Positions 35,951 through 46,528 of a stretch of 64,000 bases of DNA are shown piece by piece (position 1 is the stretch's first letter; each line of letters begins with the position of its first letter). The stretch is from NCBI GenBank assembly GCA_028023455.1, contig JAQFVV010000042.1, forward strand, positions 5,287,739 to 5,351,738, written 5' to 3'. Under the pieces are notes generated by a model that saw only the letters and a list, made by a program, of their open reading frames with translations, was not told where the DNA came from and searched no databases. Both the position numbers and the translations under genes were made by a program. This DNA comes from Epiperipatus broadwayi (Eukaryota; Onychophora; Udeonychophora; Euonychophora; Peripatidae).

Positions 35951-36003
35951 CAATATCCTCAAACTAGTTTCAACTTGTGAATTTCATCAGTGAGGAGCCT
36001 TAG
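35951..36003 (-). ncRNA. hammerhead ribozyme motif, family alpha, well preserved
   Basis: Minus strand: stem I CTCCTCA pairs with TGAGGAT next to the core. Then come CTGATGA, stem II AATT/AGTT with loop CACA, GAAAC, a two-base-pair stem III, and cleavage triplet GTT (GTC in relatives). All core nucleotides that I can check are present, so residual self-cleavage is possible. An outer stem pairing is also available, separated by an internal loop. Confidence 0.7.
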
Positions 36004-36398
36004 CTCTGAGAGCACTGCACCTAGATCTTTGGGTCTAATGCAACTCTCCAGCAGTACCTTTTATCTTTTTATATAATTACAAAGCTATTAGTTCAAAATG
36101 AAGGTCTAATTTTTTAATTTAAGAAAGTTTGCTTGTAAAGTCATACATATGTGAATCCAGTTCAGTATCTACCCATTTTGGAGTCTTTGGATATTAATAA
36201 TCATGGTCACTAACATCTTTTGGTCAGGACTGATATTAAACCACTAAATCATTACATAATCACCATCTTTTTGTGCTTATAGAATATGTTAAAATAGTAG
36301 CAACTCTCTCCATACAGTAGTTCCACCCGATGTGAGCCATAACAATTAGTGGATGTTAGAAGGTTTGTGCATCATATCCCTATGTAATGCCTACTTAT

Positions 36399-36455
36399 CC
36401 AATATCCCCAAATATAGTTTCTAGCATGTGGCTTTCATCAGTCAGAAGACTTTGA
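36399..36455 (-). ncRNA. hammerhead ribozyme motif, family alpha, degraded
   Basis: Minus strand: CTGATGA and GAAAC are intact, and stem II is formed by AGC/GCT with a CACAT loop. The cleavage-site region reads TATATTTGGGG instead of TAGTCTGGGG and stem I has mismatches. Probably weak or inactive. It lies 451 bp from the hammerhead in the neighbouring unit. Confidence 0.6.
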
Positions 36456-37039
36456 TCTGAAAGAACTGCACCTAGATCTTGGATCTGGAGCGCCCCTCCA
36501 TCAGCCATGTTTTCCTTTTTTAATTAACTATAAAACTATGAGCCCAAAATGAAAACACAATGTTTTCAATCCATTTCACTTGAATAGTCACAGAGATCTG
36601 ATAGAGTCCAGTAGTTGGACATTTTGGCATCTTTGGCTTTTTAATAACCATAGACACCAACATCCTTTCTCCAGGATGTGTATTGACCATCATTTACATC
36701 ATATGATCATCATTTCTTATGTTTACTCAATCTGTTAAAACAGTAGCAACTGTCTCCATATATGGTAGTGCCACCCAGTGCAAGATATAGTAATCAATGG
36801 AGATATTGGATGAATAGGCACTAGATAAAGAGGGATTGTATGTACAAACCTTCCAGCATTCATCGATAACTATGGCTTGCACTGGGGGGAGCTACTATAT
36901 ACATGAGAGTTGCTACTCTTTTAGCATATTGTATAAACAAGAAATGGTGATTATGTAATGATAATAACATTTCAAACAGTTGGAGAAAGTATTTTGATCA
37001 AAATAATAGTATAAGAATTGAGATAATTTACTCTATCTG

Positions 37040-37500
37040 TCTGTAAGTTTGTGATGATGGTAATTTAGCTATAATTTAACATTTTGGTTATAATTATGTG
37101 TAGAATTATTTCCAATTTATTTTTAATTGTTAAATGGTTTTATAAAATTCAAATTTTATTTAAATGCATTCAATTATTAGTAATAGTATACAGATAAGCA
37201 TATAACATAATGTTTCTATGGCATTGTTCTCTCTTCTTCAGATGTTACTGGTCTGATCAATAAGAGTAGTAGCATGGGAATTGAACTGGCGATTTTTAGA
37301 TTTATGAAATACTGAATTTAAGGTGTTGCTGGTTTATAAATCTGATAGAGTTCTTTACCTTTGCCATGAGAACAATTGTAAACTTTTTTTTTAAATTTCT
37401 TACATCTAAAAATCTTGTCTTTTTCCAATCAACACATTAAGTTTTTTTTCTAATCATTACTTTGTGCTCTTTTGATCACTGATAAATATATATCTTTCCA
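37040..37500 (-). pseudogene. Penelope-like element family A, 3' fragment (minus)
   Basis: On the minus strand the end of a Penelope protein (HKVMIRK, then WKKTRFLDVRN near 37425, then LMAKV near 37380) is followed by a tRNA-like 3' UTR segment. That segment has a B-box match CCAGTTCAATTCCC at 37276-37289. The fragment closes with the conserved CATCATCACAAACTTACAGACAG-type end near 37050. It lies head to head with the plus-strand copy at 37500. No RT remains. Confidence 0.6.
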
Positions 37501-38040
37501 CATAGCACACTGAGAAATTCTAATCTCTATAAAACCTAAAATAGAAATGCTGAAAAATAAAAATTGCATCTATGAAATATTGTGTAAATGTGGAAAAACA
37601 TAATTCATGAAACCAGCTGCTCCATTGAAAATTGATTAAAAGGGCACCAAATAATGATTAGAGAGTGCAAAAAAACGTCAAAATTAGAAGGCAATGCATA
37701 TATCTATGAATGCACGTGTGAATGGGAAAAGACAAGAATATTGAATAGTGAGGAAAAAATAGAAGAAAAATTTAAAGAAGCTACTCACATGACAATGACA
37801 AACAATCCCTTAGTAAATCAATCTAGTTTGAAAATGTTAGGAATTTGCTAACTAACTTTCCTTTTGGAATATCATAGATAAGTACATCAAATTTCTTCTG
37901 ACGTTACCTTTGACAGACTAATCTAACTGATTAGACTTAAAGTCAGTATTTCATGAATCTAAGCTCACCAATTTAATTCCCATTATAATAATGGATAGCT
38001 TGACTATAGGTATTGTAAGCAACATTACTTATATAAATTT
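37500..38040 (+). pseudogene. Penelope-like element family A, GIY-YIG endonuclease fragment (plus)
   Basis: The plus strand encodes part of a GIY-YIG endonuclease domain: CIYEILCKCGKT near 37566-37600, then degraded YIGET-type sequence. IRECKKTSKLEGNAYIYE follows from 37657, then EWEKTRILNSEEK near 37720 and FKEATHMTMTNNP near 37770-37805. These match the C-terminal endonuclease of Penelope-like retroelements, which nicks target DNA for reverse transcription. Downstream (37890-38005) lies the same tRNA-like 3' UTR as in the other family A copies. The RT is absent, so the copy is 5' truncated. Confidence 0.7.
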
Positions 38041-38299
38041 TAATTAAATAACAGCTCAAAGATAGACATGATTGGTTTCACAACCTGGTGAATAAGATTC
38101 TTTAATTCTACAAATTTCAAAATAGGGTATGGAAGTCCTAATAGTTTGAAAGAAGAGATTTATTATTATAATGATTTGAAATTGACTTGGAATAAACAAA
38201 CAATTTAGAATATGATAAATTTCAAAATATGATGTAAGCAATCATCATGATATAAAATAACTAAAATAAGCAATATATTTAGAACAGAACATAGAAAAT

Positions 38300-39490
38300 G
38301 TTTTCCTGAAGGTTTGTGATGATGGTGTTCTAGTTGTATTTTTATGTTGGACTATTTCCATCATCTAATTAATGTATGTATTTAATGTCTTTAGAAAAAT
38401 TTAACTTTATTTTAATATTCCAAATACATTCAACTGTTAGTAATAGCACATCAAACAGGTTAGTATATGCTCAACATTTTGAGAGATATTAGTCTCCCCT
38501 CTATGTTGCTGGCCTGACCAGTGACAGTATCTGGGTCCTTAGATTCTTGAGTTTTGAATTTTAAGGTAACACTCTAACCAACTGAGCCATCCTGCCAAAG
38601 GCAACAGTCTAGTAATTTCATATACTTGTCTATGAGGTTCCTTCTGATTTCTCCACTTTTTCCTAAGAGCAAAATTGATTAGTGGTTTCCATACATTATG
38701 TATAATCACACTGGGTTGGCTTATGGGATTTTTTGCCATTGTCATGTGAGTAGCTTCTTTAAATTTTTTTCTTTATACCTTTTCTTCTCTATCCAATATT
38801 TTTGTATTTTCCCAATTGAACATATGTTCATTGGCACTATATGTTCTGCTATCTTAGACACATCTGTTTTCTCTCTTCTAATCATCAGTTTGTGTTCATG
38901 CAAGTGTTTTTCAATGGGACAACTGGTCTTACCAATATGCTTTGTAAATGTTAGAATTTCTCGTAGAGTGGTATGGCTCTGGAAAGCTGTTCTGATGCTA
39001 TATTGATTGCAGATTTTCCTTAATTTGTCTGCTATTTTTGGAATGTATGGGTACCCTACAGTACCGATAATAGTCTTTCCTCTTGATGTTTCTTTTTGTC
39101 TATTTAAAGTTTATTAATAACAGCTGATGGATAACGATTTTTTATAAGAGTTTGTTCTATATAGATCTTTTCTTTTTCCAAATCACTGGTTTCTGATCAA
39201 ACTTCTTTTGCTCTGTTCCATAGTGATAGTATAACTCCATGTTTTGTATTTCTGGTGTGATTGGATATATAGGCTAGGTATTTTCCTGTATGTGTAGATT
39301 TTTGGTAAATTGTAGTTTTGATTTTGCCATGAGGGAGTCTTGTCACAAGAACATCTAAGAATGCCAATTTTTGTTCTTGTTCTGATTCTATTATGAATTT
39401 AATTGAAGGGGATATATTGTTGATGTGTTCCCAGAACATAGAAAAGTTTGACCTATCATGGCAATGAGCCTTGGGTAACATATTGTATTT
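38300..39490 (-). pseudogene. Penelope-like element family A, RT C-terminus plus GIY-YIG endonuclease (minus)
   Basis: On the minus strand the end of the RT domain (INNISPSIKFIIE, then LAFLDVLVTRLPHGKIKTT, then THTGKYLAYISNH) occupies 39197-39481. The GIY-YIG region follows in shifted frames: IGKTSCPIEKHLHEHKLM near 38910, WENTKILDREEKV near 38800, FKEATHMTMAKNP near 38740, and the C-terminal tail IHNVWKPLINF near 38690. A tRNA-like segment with a good A box (GGATGGCTCAGTTGG, 38578-38592) and a long 3' UTR ending near 38310 (CATCATCACAAACCTTCAG) come next. The LAFLDVLV and YQKSTHT motifs are typical Penelope RT signatures. It is 5' truncated and frameshifted, hence inactive. Confidence 0.8.
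38495..38620 (-). other. tRNA-like segment in the Penelope family A 3' region
   Basis: The minus-strand sequence starts GGCAGGATGGCTCAGTTGG and continues TTAGAGTGTTACCTTAAAATT, matching the 5' half of a tRNA with a canonical A box. The B-box half is degraded here but is recognisable in the sister copies at 37276-37289 (minus) and near 53700-53712 (plus). In every case the segment sits at the same place, just after the GIY-YIG tail. It is not a functional tRNA: the stems do not close. Confidence 0.65.
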
Positions 39491-39499
39491 AAATAATGA

Positions 39500-41025
39500 A
39501 ATTTATTACGTTTCAAGAACTCAAAGATCAAACAGAATAAGCACATGGAAAACAAGAATACAGAAGCATTTGACAGCATTGATGCACAATTAAGGGAGAT
39601 TTTTGTATTAGCATATTCCTTATAAATCTAGAACTTCAAGCATTAGCAAACAAAGCATAAATCAAATTCACAGACATGAAAAACAAGGCAAATGTGAAAT
39701 GGTATAACTGAAGACTTGAATACCATAGATTACAAAAGTGATAGTTTAGATAATAGTTTAGAAAAGAGAAAGAGAAATCTTATCTGAAGATAAAAATTCT
39801 GGAAAATTGAAAAATCCAATAATAATAAAAAAGCAAAAGTCTTTAAGATAAATCAGATCCAGTAGATCTAAAGAAACTTTTCCATTAGATGATTTAACAA
39901 CAAATGCAAAGATTGGAAGCAAAACTTTAACAAGTTCTGCAGTGGAAATAAACTTGCACAATGTCTGCAACAAATTAAAAGTGATTTAGAGAAGATATTA
40001 TAAAATATATAGAGAAAAATAGATGTCATGCCAAAAAATCAAATTTAGAAATAAAGGCAGGAAAAATAAAATTAGAAATGGAAGAAGTCAAACAGATTTA
40101 GGAAGCAGTAGAATATAATATGAATAGAATAATTAAAATAAAAAAGGTCAAATTTTAGAGAATAGTTGTCCATACAGAGGAAATCACAGTAATAAGGATG
40201 CTGGTAATAAAGAAAAAGAAAAATGTATTAAAAAAATCATCTATTTGCTTCACAATTGCTGAACCTTCATGACCAAGTAGGAAGGAATCAATGCCAAAAT
40301 GATCATAGAGGCATAAGATCAAAAGGAAACCAAAGAAGAGGCAAAAGAAATAATGCAGACCATAAGATATTTGGCATGGCAAATAGTGTAGCAGTTTCAT
40401 GCAGTGTAAGCCAAAAATGGGAAAATAATTTTAAAAAGAAATTCTGATAGTGATGCCAAGGAGGAAAAAACTAAATATATAAAGTTCTATTAAAGGATTA
40501 ATGAAGCACAGAATGCTTCAGTCCAAAATGTTATTGAAAAAAAAAAATAGATTAACTGAAAGTAACTCAAAAACTAATGATTCAGAAGAATAGATATAGT
40601 GAAGTTAATATACTCGTACATTGTCAAATTTTACATAAAGTTTTCATAGGGAACATAAGAGAAAATTTGTTTAATTTAATTGAAGATCTATAATAATTCT
40701 CTTCCATCATCTTAATGAAAAAGAGCAGATAGCCATCACAAACAATCATTTGTATTCAGCTATTAAGAATTGATGGAATTTTGCAAACAATATTGTGTTT
40801 TTACAAATATTTCACAATCAGAATAATAATAATACAATATTTATATTTATTCAGACCTTTTAAAAGTTTAATTTATAAAACAATTTTTATTTTAAATTAG
40901 AGTTATTATTTAACCCTTAACTTATTTTTTTACTTTACGAAATATAAAAAAAAAATTTCTGTGTTTATTTCTACTTTTCCTTTATTTTACGTATATATTT
41001 ATGCATACACACTATATTAGCATAT
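39500..41025 (+). other. A-rich decayed region, possibly old retroelement ORF
   Basis: The plus strand of 39600-40460 is rich in AAA, GAA and AAT codons and looks like a decayed lysine/glutamate-rich protein, ending in a basic, glycine-rich open stretch (NLHDQVGRNQCQNDHRG near 40258, RSKGNQRRGKRNN near 40318). That could be the nucleic-acid-binding end of a retroelement gag or ORF1. No family was recognised. From 40560 to 41025 the sequence is AT-rich with no feature. Confidence 0.3.
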
Positions 41026-41029
41026 GCTA

Positions 41030-41385
41030 TGTAAGCCAACTGGTTACAATATAGATGAAGTTAGACAATTTTCTTGCATTCTGTTATCACTGTATTAAAG
41101 CTGTATACTTCACTGTACTATTTTTGTCATATATTGCTCTTCATATACTACTACCCAAATATTCTACTTCATGGTAATACATTGCGACTGCTACATATAC
41201 ATGCAACTAATTTTAGCATACATGTTAGCTTTTCTAAATTTGCATTTTTTTGGAAATTAGCATGCTGTTATTAATATCTATATTGGCAAAACTTAATTTT
41301 TTAAAATATATTTTATTTACTTCCTGTCTGTCCAACATAGTACATACACTCACGTATAAAGATTTTATTAACAACTTTTCATTAG
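41030..41385. repeat. possible LTR copy (right partner at 48650)
   Basis: This segment matches 48650-49005 in the same orientation: ATAGATGAAGTTAGACAATT, TCTTGCATTCTGTTATCACTG, CTAATTTTAGCATACATGTTAG, ATTGGCAAAACTTAATTTT and CCAACATAG have ordered counterparts. Such a direct pair could be the two LTRs of the gypsy element whose gag-protease relic lies beside the right copy, with the Penelope pair sitting where pol should be. The ends (TG...CA) and primer-binding site could not be defined. Confidence 0.45.
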
Positions 41386-41504
41386 TCAGATATGACATAA
41401 CCTTCTTTCACTCTAACAAATATACAGTCTAATTACATACAGTCTTTTATTTTCTCTGGCCTCTCCACTCTATCTCATCTAGAAAGAGATACTGGCCACT
41501 TTAT
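41386..41504. other. spacer left of the Penelope inverted repeat
   Basis: AT-rich sequence with no recognised coding or terminal structure. The outer limit of the inverted repeat is near 41505. Confidence 0.4.
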
Positions 41505-41539
41505 TTTGCATATAATAACATTTCATTCTTCTTACACTT

Positions 41540-41620
41540 TAAAGCAAAATATATTTATTTATTCTTTACAGTTTCAACTGTTCCCAGCAGTCTTCATCAG
41601 ATCTACAAAATTTAAACATA
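41540..41620 (-). ncRNA. hammerhead-like motif in the Penelope family B 3' region
   Basis: Minus strand: CTGATGA at 41594-41600, then a stem II hairpin (GACTG with CAGTT, loop CTGGGAA) and GAAAC at 41571-41575. The T before GAAAC looks like decay of CGAAA. A possible stem III pairs ACTGTAAAG with CTTTAAAGT, but the cleavage triplet and stem I are not convincing. Hammerheads are known in the terminal repeats of Penelope-like elements. The right arm lacks this stretch. Confidence 0.5.
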
Positions 41621-42251
41621 TCAATACAACCATATTTCATACATATATAATTTTACAATTTTATCAACTTAATTATTAACATCACTTTATTCATTAAACT
41701 TACTATTCTATAACTTTTAACTTTTTAATTCTGTTTTATCCTTTATTTTTCTTATTTATTTTTAATTATCATATATTTATTCATTTTTTACCTTTGTCAT
41801 AATTTTAGAAATTTAATGTAATATTTATGAAATCTTTCTTATATTACTATATTCATATATTTAATTTTATTTTTCATTTTACTTATTTCTACATATCTTA
41901 ATTTTTTTATTATCTTATTCCATTCCTTAATTCCTTTTTTATCTGTTTTATTCCTGATTTTTTCATTTACTTAATTTTTATAAAATTATTTTTATATGTA
42001 TTTTTATTTCTTACCTTATTCCTACTTTCTGTTTCCTCCACCATTTTCTCTATTCCATTATTCTTCCTACTTCCTTTTTCTTTTTTTATATATTTATAAA
42101 CAGCTTCCCCTATTATCTTTTATACAAACTACTTATTTATTTATTTTGATTAGTTTTCACTTTTTATTTTTTGCCCTTTTTATATTGATTTTTTATACTA
42201 AGATTGTTTTTAAACCCCCTTCTCTATTAATATTTGGTTTAATCTTCTTTA

Positions 42252-43660
42252 TTAAAATTGCAATCTCTTATTTTTTCTATCTCTTCTACTACTTGCATAA
42301 CTTATCATTCTAATATTTTTTTCTAGTTTATGACTTGTCTCCATAAAATGCATATATACCAATGATCCTCTATCAGATTTATGTTGTTTTAACCTAATAT
42401 ATATTGAATTTTTTGTCTCACCTACATATTTATATATAATCCCTTTATCCTTACATCTTCTACATTCTATCTCATAAACCTTATTTATATATATTTTCTC
42501 CACTTATATATCTATTATCTAAAATATCCATTACATTTATCTTCCTTTTATTTTTTATTTAATATTTTAAAAGTCTTTATTAATTTTTATAATAATATTA
42601 ATTTCCCTTACTATATTACTATCATTAACTTTTATTCCTAAGTATTCCTTCTTTTCTTTTTATTTTCCCCTCTTCCTTTTCCTCTTTTTTATATAACTCT
42701 TCTATCTTTTTTATATTCTTTTTTATTACCTCTTCCTGATATTTATTTTTTTTGAAATCTTCATTTATTGTATTTATTTCTTTATCATATTCCTCTCCTT
42801 CATCACAATACTATTTTGCTCTATATACCTTAGAACTTATAGCACTAATATTATGCTTTTTATCCATATTATAACCCAATGCACTGCATTTGTAATACCC
42901 ATTTTTCTATATACTTCTGTTTTTACTTCACATCTTTTCTCATTACTTTCCTTCTTTATCATTATATCTAGATGTGCCAACCTTATTACCTTTTCCCCAT
43001 TCTGTTGTAAAATGTATCTTCTCATCTATTTTATTCATTTTATCTATAAATCTTTTTATTTGTCTTTCACCTCTATTAAATATTAACAGAAAATCATTCA
43101 CATATCTTTTAATTAATATTGGGGCATTCTCATCTATCATTCTGTCCTCCATATCCTGCATATAAATCTTATTCAATACCCTACTCAATGCACCTCCTAT
43201 TAATAATCCTTTCTGTCTATAAAACATTCGATTAAACTCAAAAGTTATATCTTTACAACATATTTCCATTAATTTTTTTACTATCTCTATAGGTATTTTT
43301 ATTTCCCTTTCCCTATCTTCCTTATATTTATTAATTACTAAATGAATTGCTTTTTCTACATCTATTCATATGCATAGATACTACATTCATCTTTACCATT
43401 GTCAATCTATATTTATTATACTCCTTTACTTTTGTTTTAATTTCTTTTACTATTTCTTTATTATTCTTTATAAATGTCTTACTTTCTCTATTTACATATT
43501 TTCTGAATATTCTTCCTAACCATTTCAATACTCTATCATAACATGATTCTTTTCCATTAATTACCGGTCTTAATGGTATACTTTCTTTATAAATCTTTGA
43601 TGCCACATATACCTTTGCCACTTCACAATCTCTACTAATTAAGTTCTCTAATATTCCTCT
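42252..43660 (-). pseudogene. Penelope-like RT plus GIY-YIG protein, left copy
   Basis: Minus strand, in order: RT entry motif KESIPLRPVINGKESCYD near 43580, a coiled segment, NVVSMHMN near 43380, and the palm motif QKGLLIGGALSRVLNKIYMQ near 43190. The catalytic box reads RYVNDFLLI (43090-43107), where YxDD is expected. After a frameshift, LAHLDIMIKKE follows near 42965. The GIY-YIG endonuclease comes next: YEIECRRC near 42470, IYKYVGETKNSIYIRLKQHK near 42430-42370, and HFMETSHKLE. CRRC and GET-type residues of the endonuclease are present. Frame changes lie at least near 43390 and 42970. The enzyme would have reverse-transcribed its own RNA at a nick made by the endonuclease. Confidence 0.85.
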
Positions 43661-43740
43661 ACTATTCCTTTGTTATATAAGCTTTTAATCATTGTATATA
43701 TTTTTTTATTATTCAACCCTGTATTATCTTTTTTTATTTT

Positions 43741-43795
43741 TATAAAAAATTATTCTAACATTTCTTCCATCTTCATAAAAGATGGAAGAAATGTA
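43741..43795. repeat. centre of the Penelope inverted repeat, perfect hairpin
   Basis: At 43759-43773 CATTTCTTCCATCTT pairs perfectly with AAGATGGAAGAAATG at 43779-43793, with a 5-nt loop. It marks the junction of two head-to-head Penelope copies. A short perfect hairpin at such a junction fits template switching or end-joining of two copies. Confidence 0.75.
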
Positions 43796-43859
43796 CAGGG
43801 GTGAATAATAAAAAAATATATACAATAATTAAAGGTTTATATAACAAAGGAATAGTAAA

Positions 43860-45115
43860 TAAGACCGGTAATTAATGAAAAAGGATGAGCATATTATGAT
43901 AGAGTATCGAAATGGTTAGGAAGGATATTCAGAAAATATCTAAATAGAGAAAGTAAGACATTTATAAAGAATAATAAAGAATTAGTAAAAAAATTATAAC
44001 AAAAGTAAAGGAATATAATAAATATAGATTGACAATATTGATGTAGAAAAAGTAATTAATTTGGTAATTAATAAATATAAGGAAGATAGGGAAAGGAAAA
44101 TAAAAATACCTATAGAGATAGTAAAAAATTTAATGGAAATATGTTATAAAGATATAACTTTTGAGTTTTATAGAAGGTTTTATAAACAGAAAGGATTGTT
44201 AATAGGAAGTGCATCGAGTGGGGTATTGAGTGACATTTAAATGCAGGATATGAAGGACCGAATGATAGAGGATGAGAATGCACCAATATTAATTAAAAGA
44301 TATGTGAATGATTTTCTGTTAATATTTAATAGAGGTGAAAGACAAAAAGATTTATAGTTAAAATAAATAAAGTAGATAAGAAGAAACATTTTACAACAGA
44401 ATGAGAAAAAGATAATAGATTGGCATATCTAGATATAATGATAAAGAAAGAATATAATGAGAAAAGAAGTGAAGTAAAAACAGAAGTGTATAGAAAAATG
44501 GGTATTACAAATGCAGTGAATTGCGGTTCTAATATGGATAAAAAGTATAAAATTAGTCGTATAACTTCTAAGGTATATAGAGCAAAATATTATTGTGATG
44601 AAGGAGTGGAATGTGATAAAGAAATAAGTAGAATAAATGAAGATTTCAAGGAAAATGAATATCCAGAAGAGGTAATAAAAAAGAATATAAAAATGATAGA
44701 AGAGTTATATAAAAAAGAGGAAAACGAAGAGGGGAAAATAAAAAGAAAAGAAAAAAGGAATGCATAGGAATAAAGGTTAATGATAGTAGTATAATAAGGG
44801 GAACTAATAATATTATTAGAAAAATTAATAAAGAATTTAAAAATAATATTAAATATAAAGTAATGAATAAAAGAAAGAAAAATGTAATGGATATTTTATA
44901 TAATATGTATATAAGTGGAGAAAAGAAATATATAAATAGGGTTTATGAGATAGAATATAGAAAATGTAAGGATAAAGGGATTACAAATAAATATGTAGGT
45001 GAGACAAAAAATTCAATATATACTAGGTTAAAACAATAAATATGATAGAGGATCACTGGTATATATGCATTTTATGGAGACAGGTCATAAACTAGAAAAA
45101 GGATATTAGAATAAG
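43860..45115 (+). pseudogene. Penelope-like RT plus GIY-YIG protein, right copy
   Basis: Plus-strand copy of the same protein as the left arm, and more broken. A short RPVINEKG-like piece occurs near 43864, and KDITFEFYRRF then QKGLLIGSASSGVLSDI near 44150-44240. RYVNDFLLIFNRGER lies at 44298-44340, with N where the first catalytic aspartate is expected, exactly as in the left copy. LAYLDIMIKKE, the start of an open stretch of 115 codons, lies at 44420-44767. The endonuclease follows: YEIEYRKCKDKGI near 44945, KYVGETKNSIYTRLKQ near 44990-45038, then a frameshift. The first cysteine of the CRRC pair is Y here. Clearly inactive. Confidence 0.83.
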
Positions 45116-45344
45116 TTATGCAAGTAGTAGAAGAGATAGAAAAATAAGGGAGGCAATTTTAATAAAAAAGATAAAACAAAATATTATTAGAGAAGGGGTT
45201 TAAAAACAATCTTAGTATAAAAAAATAAATATAAAAAAGGGTAAAATATAAAAAGTGAAAACTAATAAAAAAGTAAAATAAATAAATATTTTGTATAATA
45301 GATAATAGAGGGAGCTGTATATAAATATATAAGAAAAAGAAATT

Positions 45345-46528
45345 AAATTGAGATGCTGGAAATTCTCACTGTGCTCATTATAACATTTATCTGACAACCA
45401 ATCAGATATTATGAAAGCTGTCCAAATGACAACCAAACCGTAAACACACGACAAAGAATTTACAAGCAAAAGGCAGCCACCCTTCTCTCTACTCTTCTTT
45501 CTATATATCTAAGTCAGTCGTCAGTATTTAGATTTGAAAGTGTGAAGCTTTAAATATCTTCACAATTAACTCAATGAGTTTAAATCATAAACATACAGCG
45601 CAAAATCCTATGATTTACTATGCAGCAGTGTTTAGATTATATAACTACCAGTAATTATGTAAATAATATTTAATTTGCAAAGTGCAGATAGATGAAATTA
45701 AATTGATATTGGTAAATCTCATTGTGCTCATTATAATACTTATCTGATAGCCAATCAGATGTTATGAAAGCTCTCCAAATAACAACCAAACCATAAACAC
45801 ACAGCAAAGAATTTACCAGAAAAGGGTGGCCACACTTCTCTCTACTTTTCTTTCTATATATCTAAACTAGTTGTAAGTATTTAGATTCGAAAGTGTGAAG
45901 CTTTAAATATCTTCACAATTAACTCAATGAGTTTAAATCATAAACGTACAGCGCAAAATCCTACTATTTACTATGCAGCAGTTTTTAGATAATGTAACTA
46001 CCAGTAAATTATGTAAATAATATTTAATTTGCAAAGCACAGATAGACAGCTTTCATAGCATCTGATTGGCTGTCAGATAAGTATTATAATGAGCGCAATG
46101 AGATTTTCCAATATCTCAATTTAATTTCAATTTCATCTATCTGTGCTTCGTAAATTAAATATTATTTACATAATTTACTGGAAGTTATATCTAAAAACTG
46201 CTGCATAGTAAATCGTAGGATTTTGCACTGTACGTTTATGATTTAAACTCATTGAGTTAATTGTGAAGATATTTAAAGCTTCACACTTTCAAATCTAAAT
46301 ACTTATAACTGGCTTAAATATATAGAAAGAGAAGTAGAGAGAGAAGGGTGGCCACCCTTTTTTTGTAAATTCTTTGTCATGTGTTTATGGTTTGGTTGTC
46401 ATTCAGACAGCTTTCATAACATCTGATTGGCTGTCAGATAAGTGTTATAATGAACACAAAGAGATTTTCCAGTATCCCAATTTAATTTCAATTTGATCTA
46501 TCTGCACTTCAAAAATTAAATATTATTT
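45345..46528. mobile_element. repeat-built insertion of four 350-bp units in inverted arrangement
   Basis: Unit 1 (45345-45690) and unit 2 (about 45691-46040) are direct repeats. From 46045 the same sequence returns inverted as unit 3 (to about 46390) and a partial unit 4 (to about 46528). Shared landmarks are CTCATTATAACATTTATCTG, CCAATCAGATATTATGAAAG, AAAGTGTGAAGCTTTAAATA and ATCTTCACAATTAACTCAATG. An A-rich AAAAAGAA occurs at both borders and may be the target duplication. It carries no protein, and no hammerhead core was found in it. The direct-plus-inverted layout resembles the hammerhead arrays elsewhere in the window. Confidence 0.75.

Larger units (their letters stand above)
35841..36965 (-). 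repeat. hammerhead family alpha, tandem array of units
   Basis: Successive copies are arranged head to tail. The landmark CTCCATRCARTAG occurs near 35861, 36309 and (as CTCCATATATGGTAG) 36750, a period of about 445 bp. Each of the first two units carries a minus-strand hammerhead; the CTGATGA boxes (35984-35990 and 36435-36441) are 451 bp apart. The third unit is shortened and joins an inverted arm (36780-36960), forming a palindrome without a ribozyme. Units also share the AGCACTGCACCTAGATCTT block and end in an AAACCACTAAAT segment. Non-coding; tandem ribozymes would let a transcript be cut into monomers. Confidence 0.75.
41505..43740 (-). mobile_element. Penelope-like element family B, left arm of an inverted pair
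   Basis: The whole stretch is the reverse complement of 43790-47035 (ignoring a 1.2-kb insertion and a deletion of about 100 bp there). It holds a Penelope element read on the minus strand: a 5' region near the centre, RT, GIY-YIG, then a T-rich 3' region with a hammerhead-like motif near its end (41571-41600). The two copies meet head to head around 43741-43795. Homology runs from about 41505 (CATATAATAACATTTCATTC) to 43740. Confidence 0.85.

Noticed and set aside
38495-38620. A functional tRNA gene
   Set aside because: Only the A-box half is tRNA-like; the 3' half is degraded and the same block recurs after Penelope tails.
41996-42313. 105-codon open frame rich in F, Y and L
   Set aside because: It is the T-rich strand of the Penelope 3' region, antisense to the element; composition alone explains it.
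45345-46528. Hammerhead ribozymes in the four-unit insertion
   Set aside because: The layout resembles the hammerhead arrays, but I found no CTGATGA and GAAA pair with a stem II between them in any unit.
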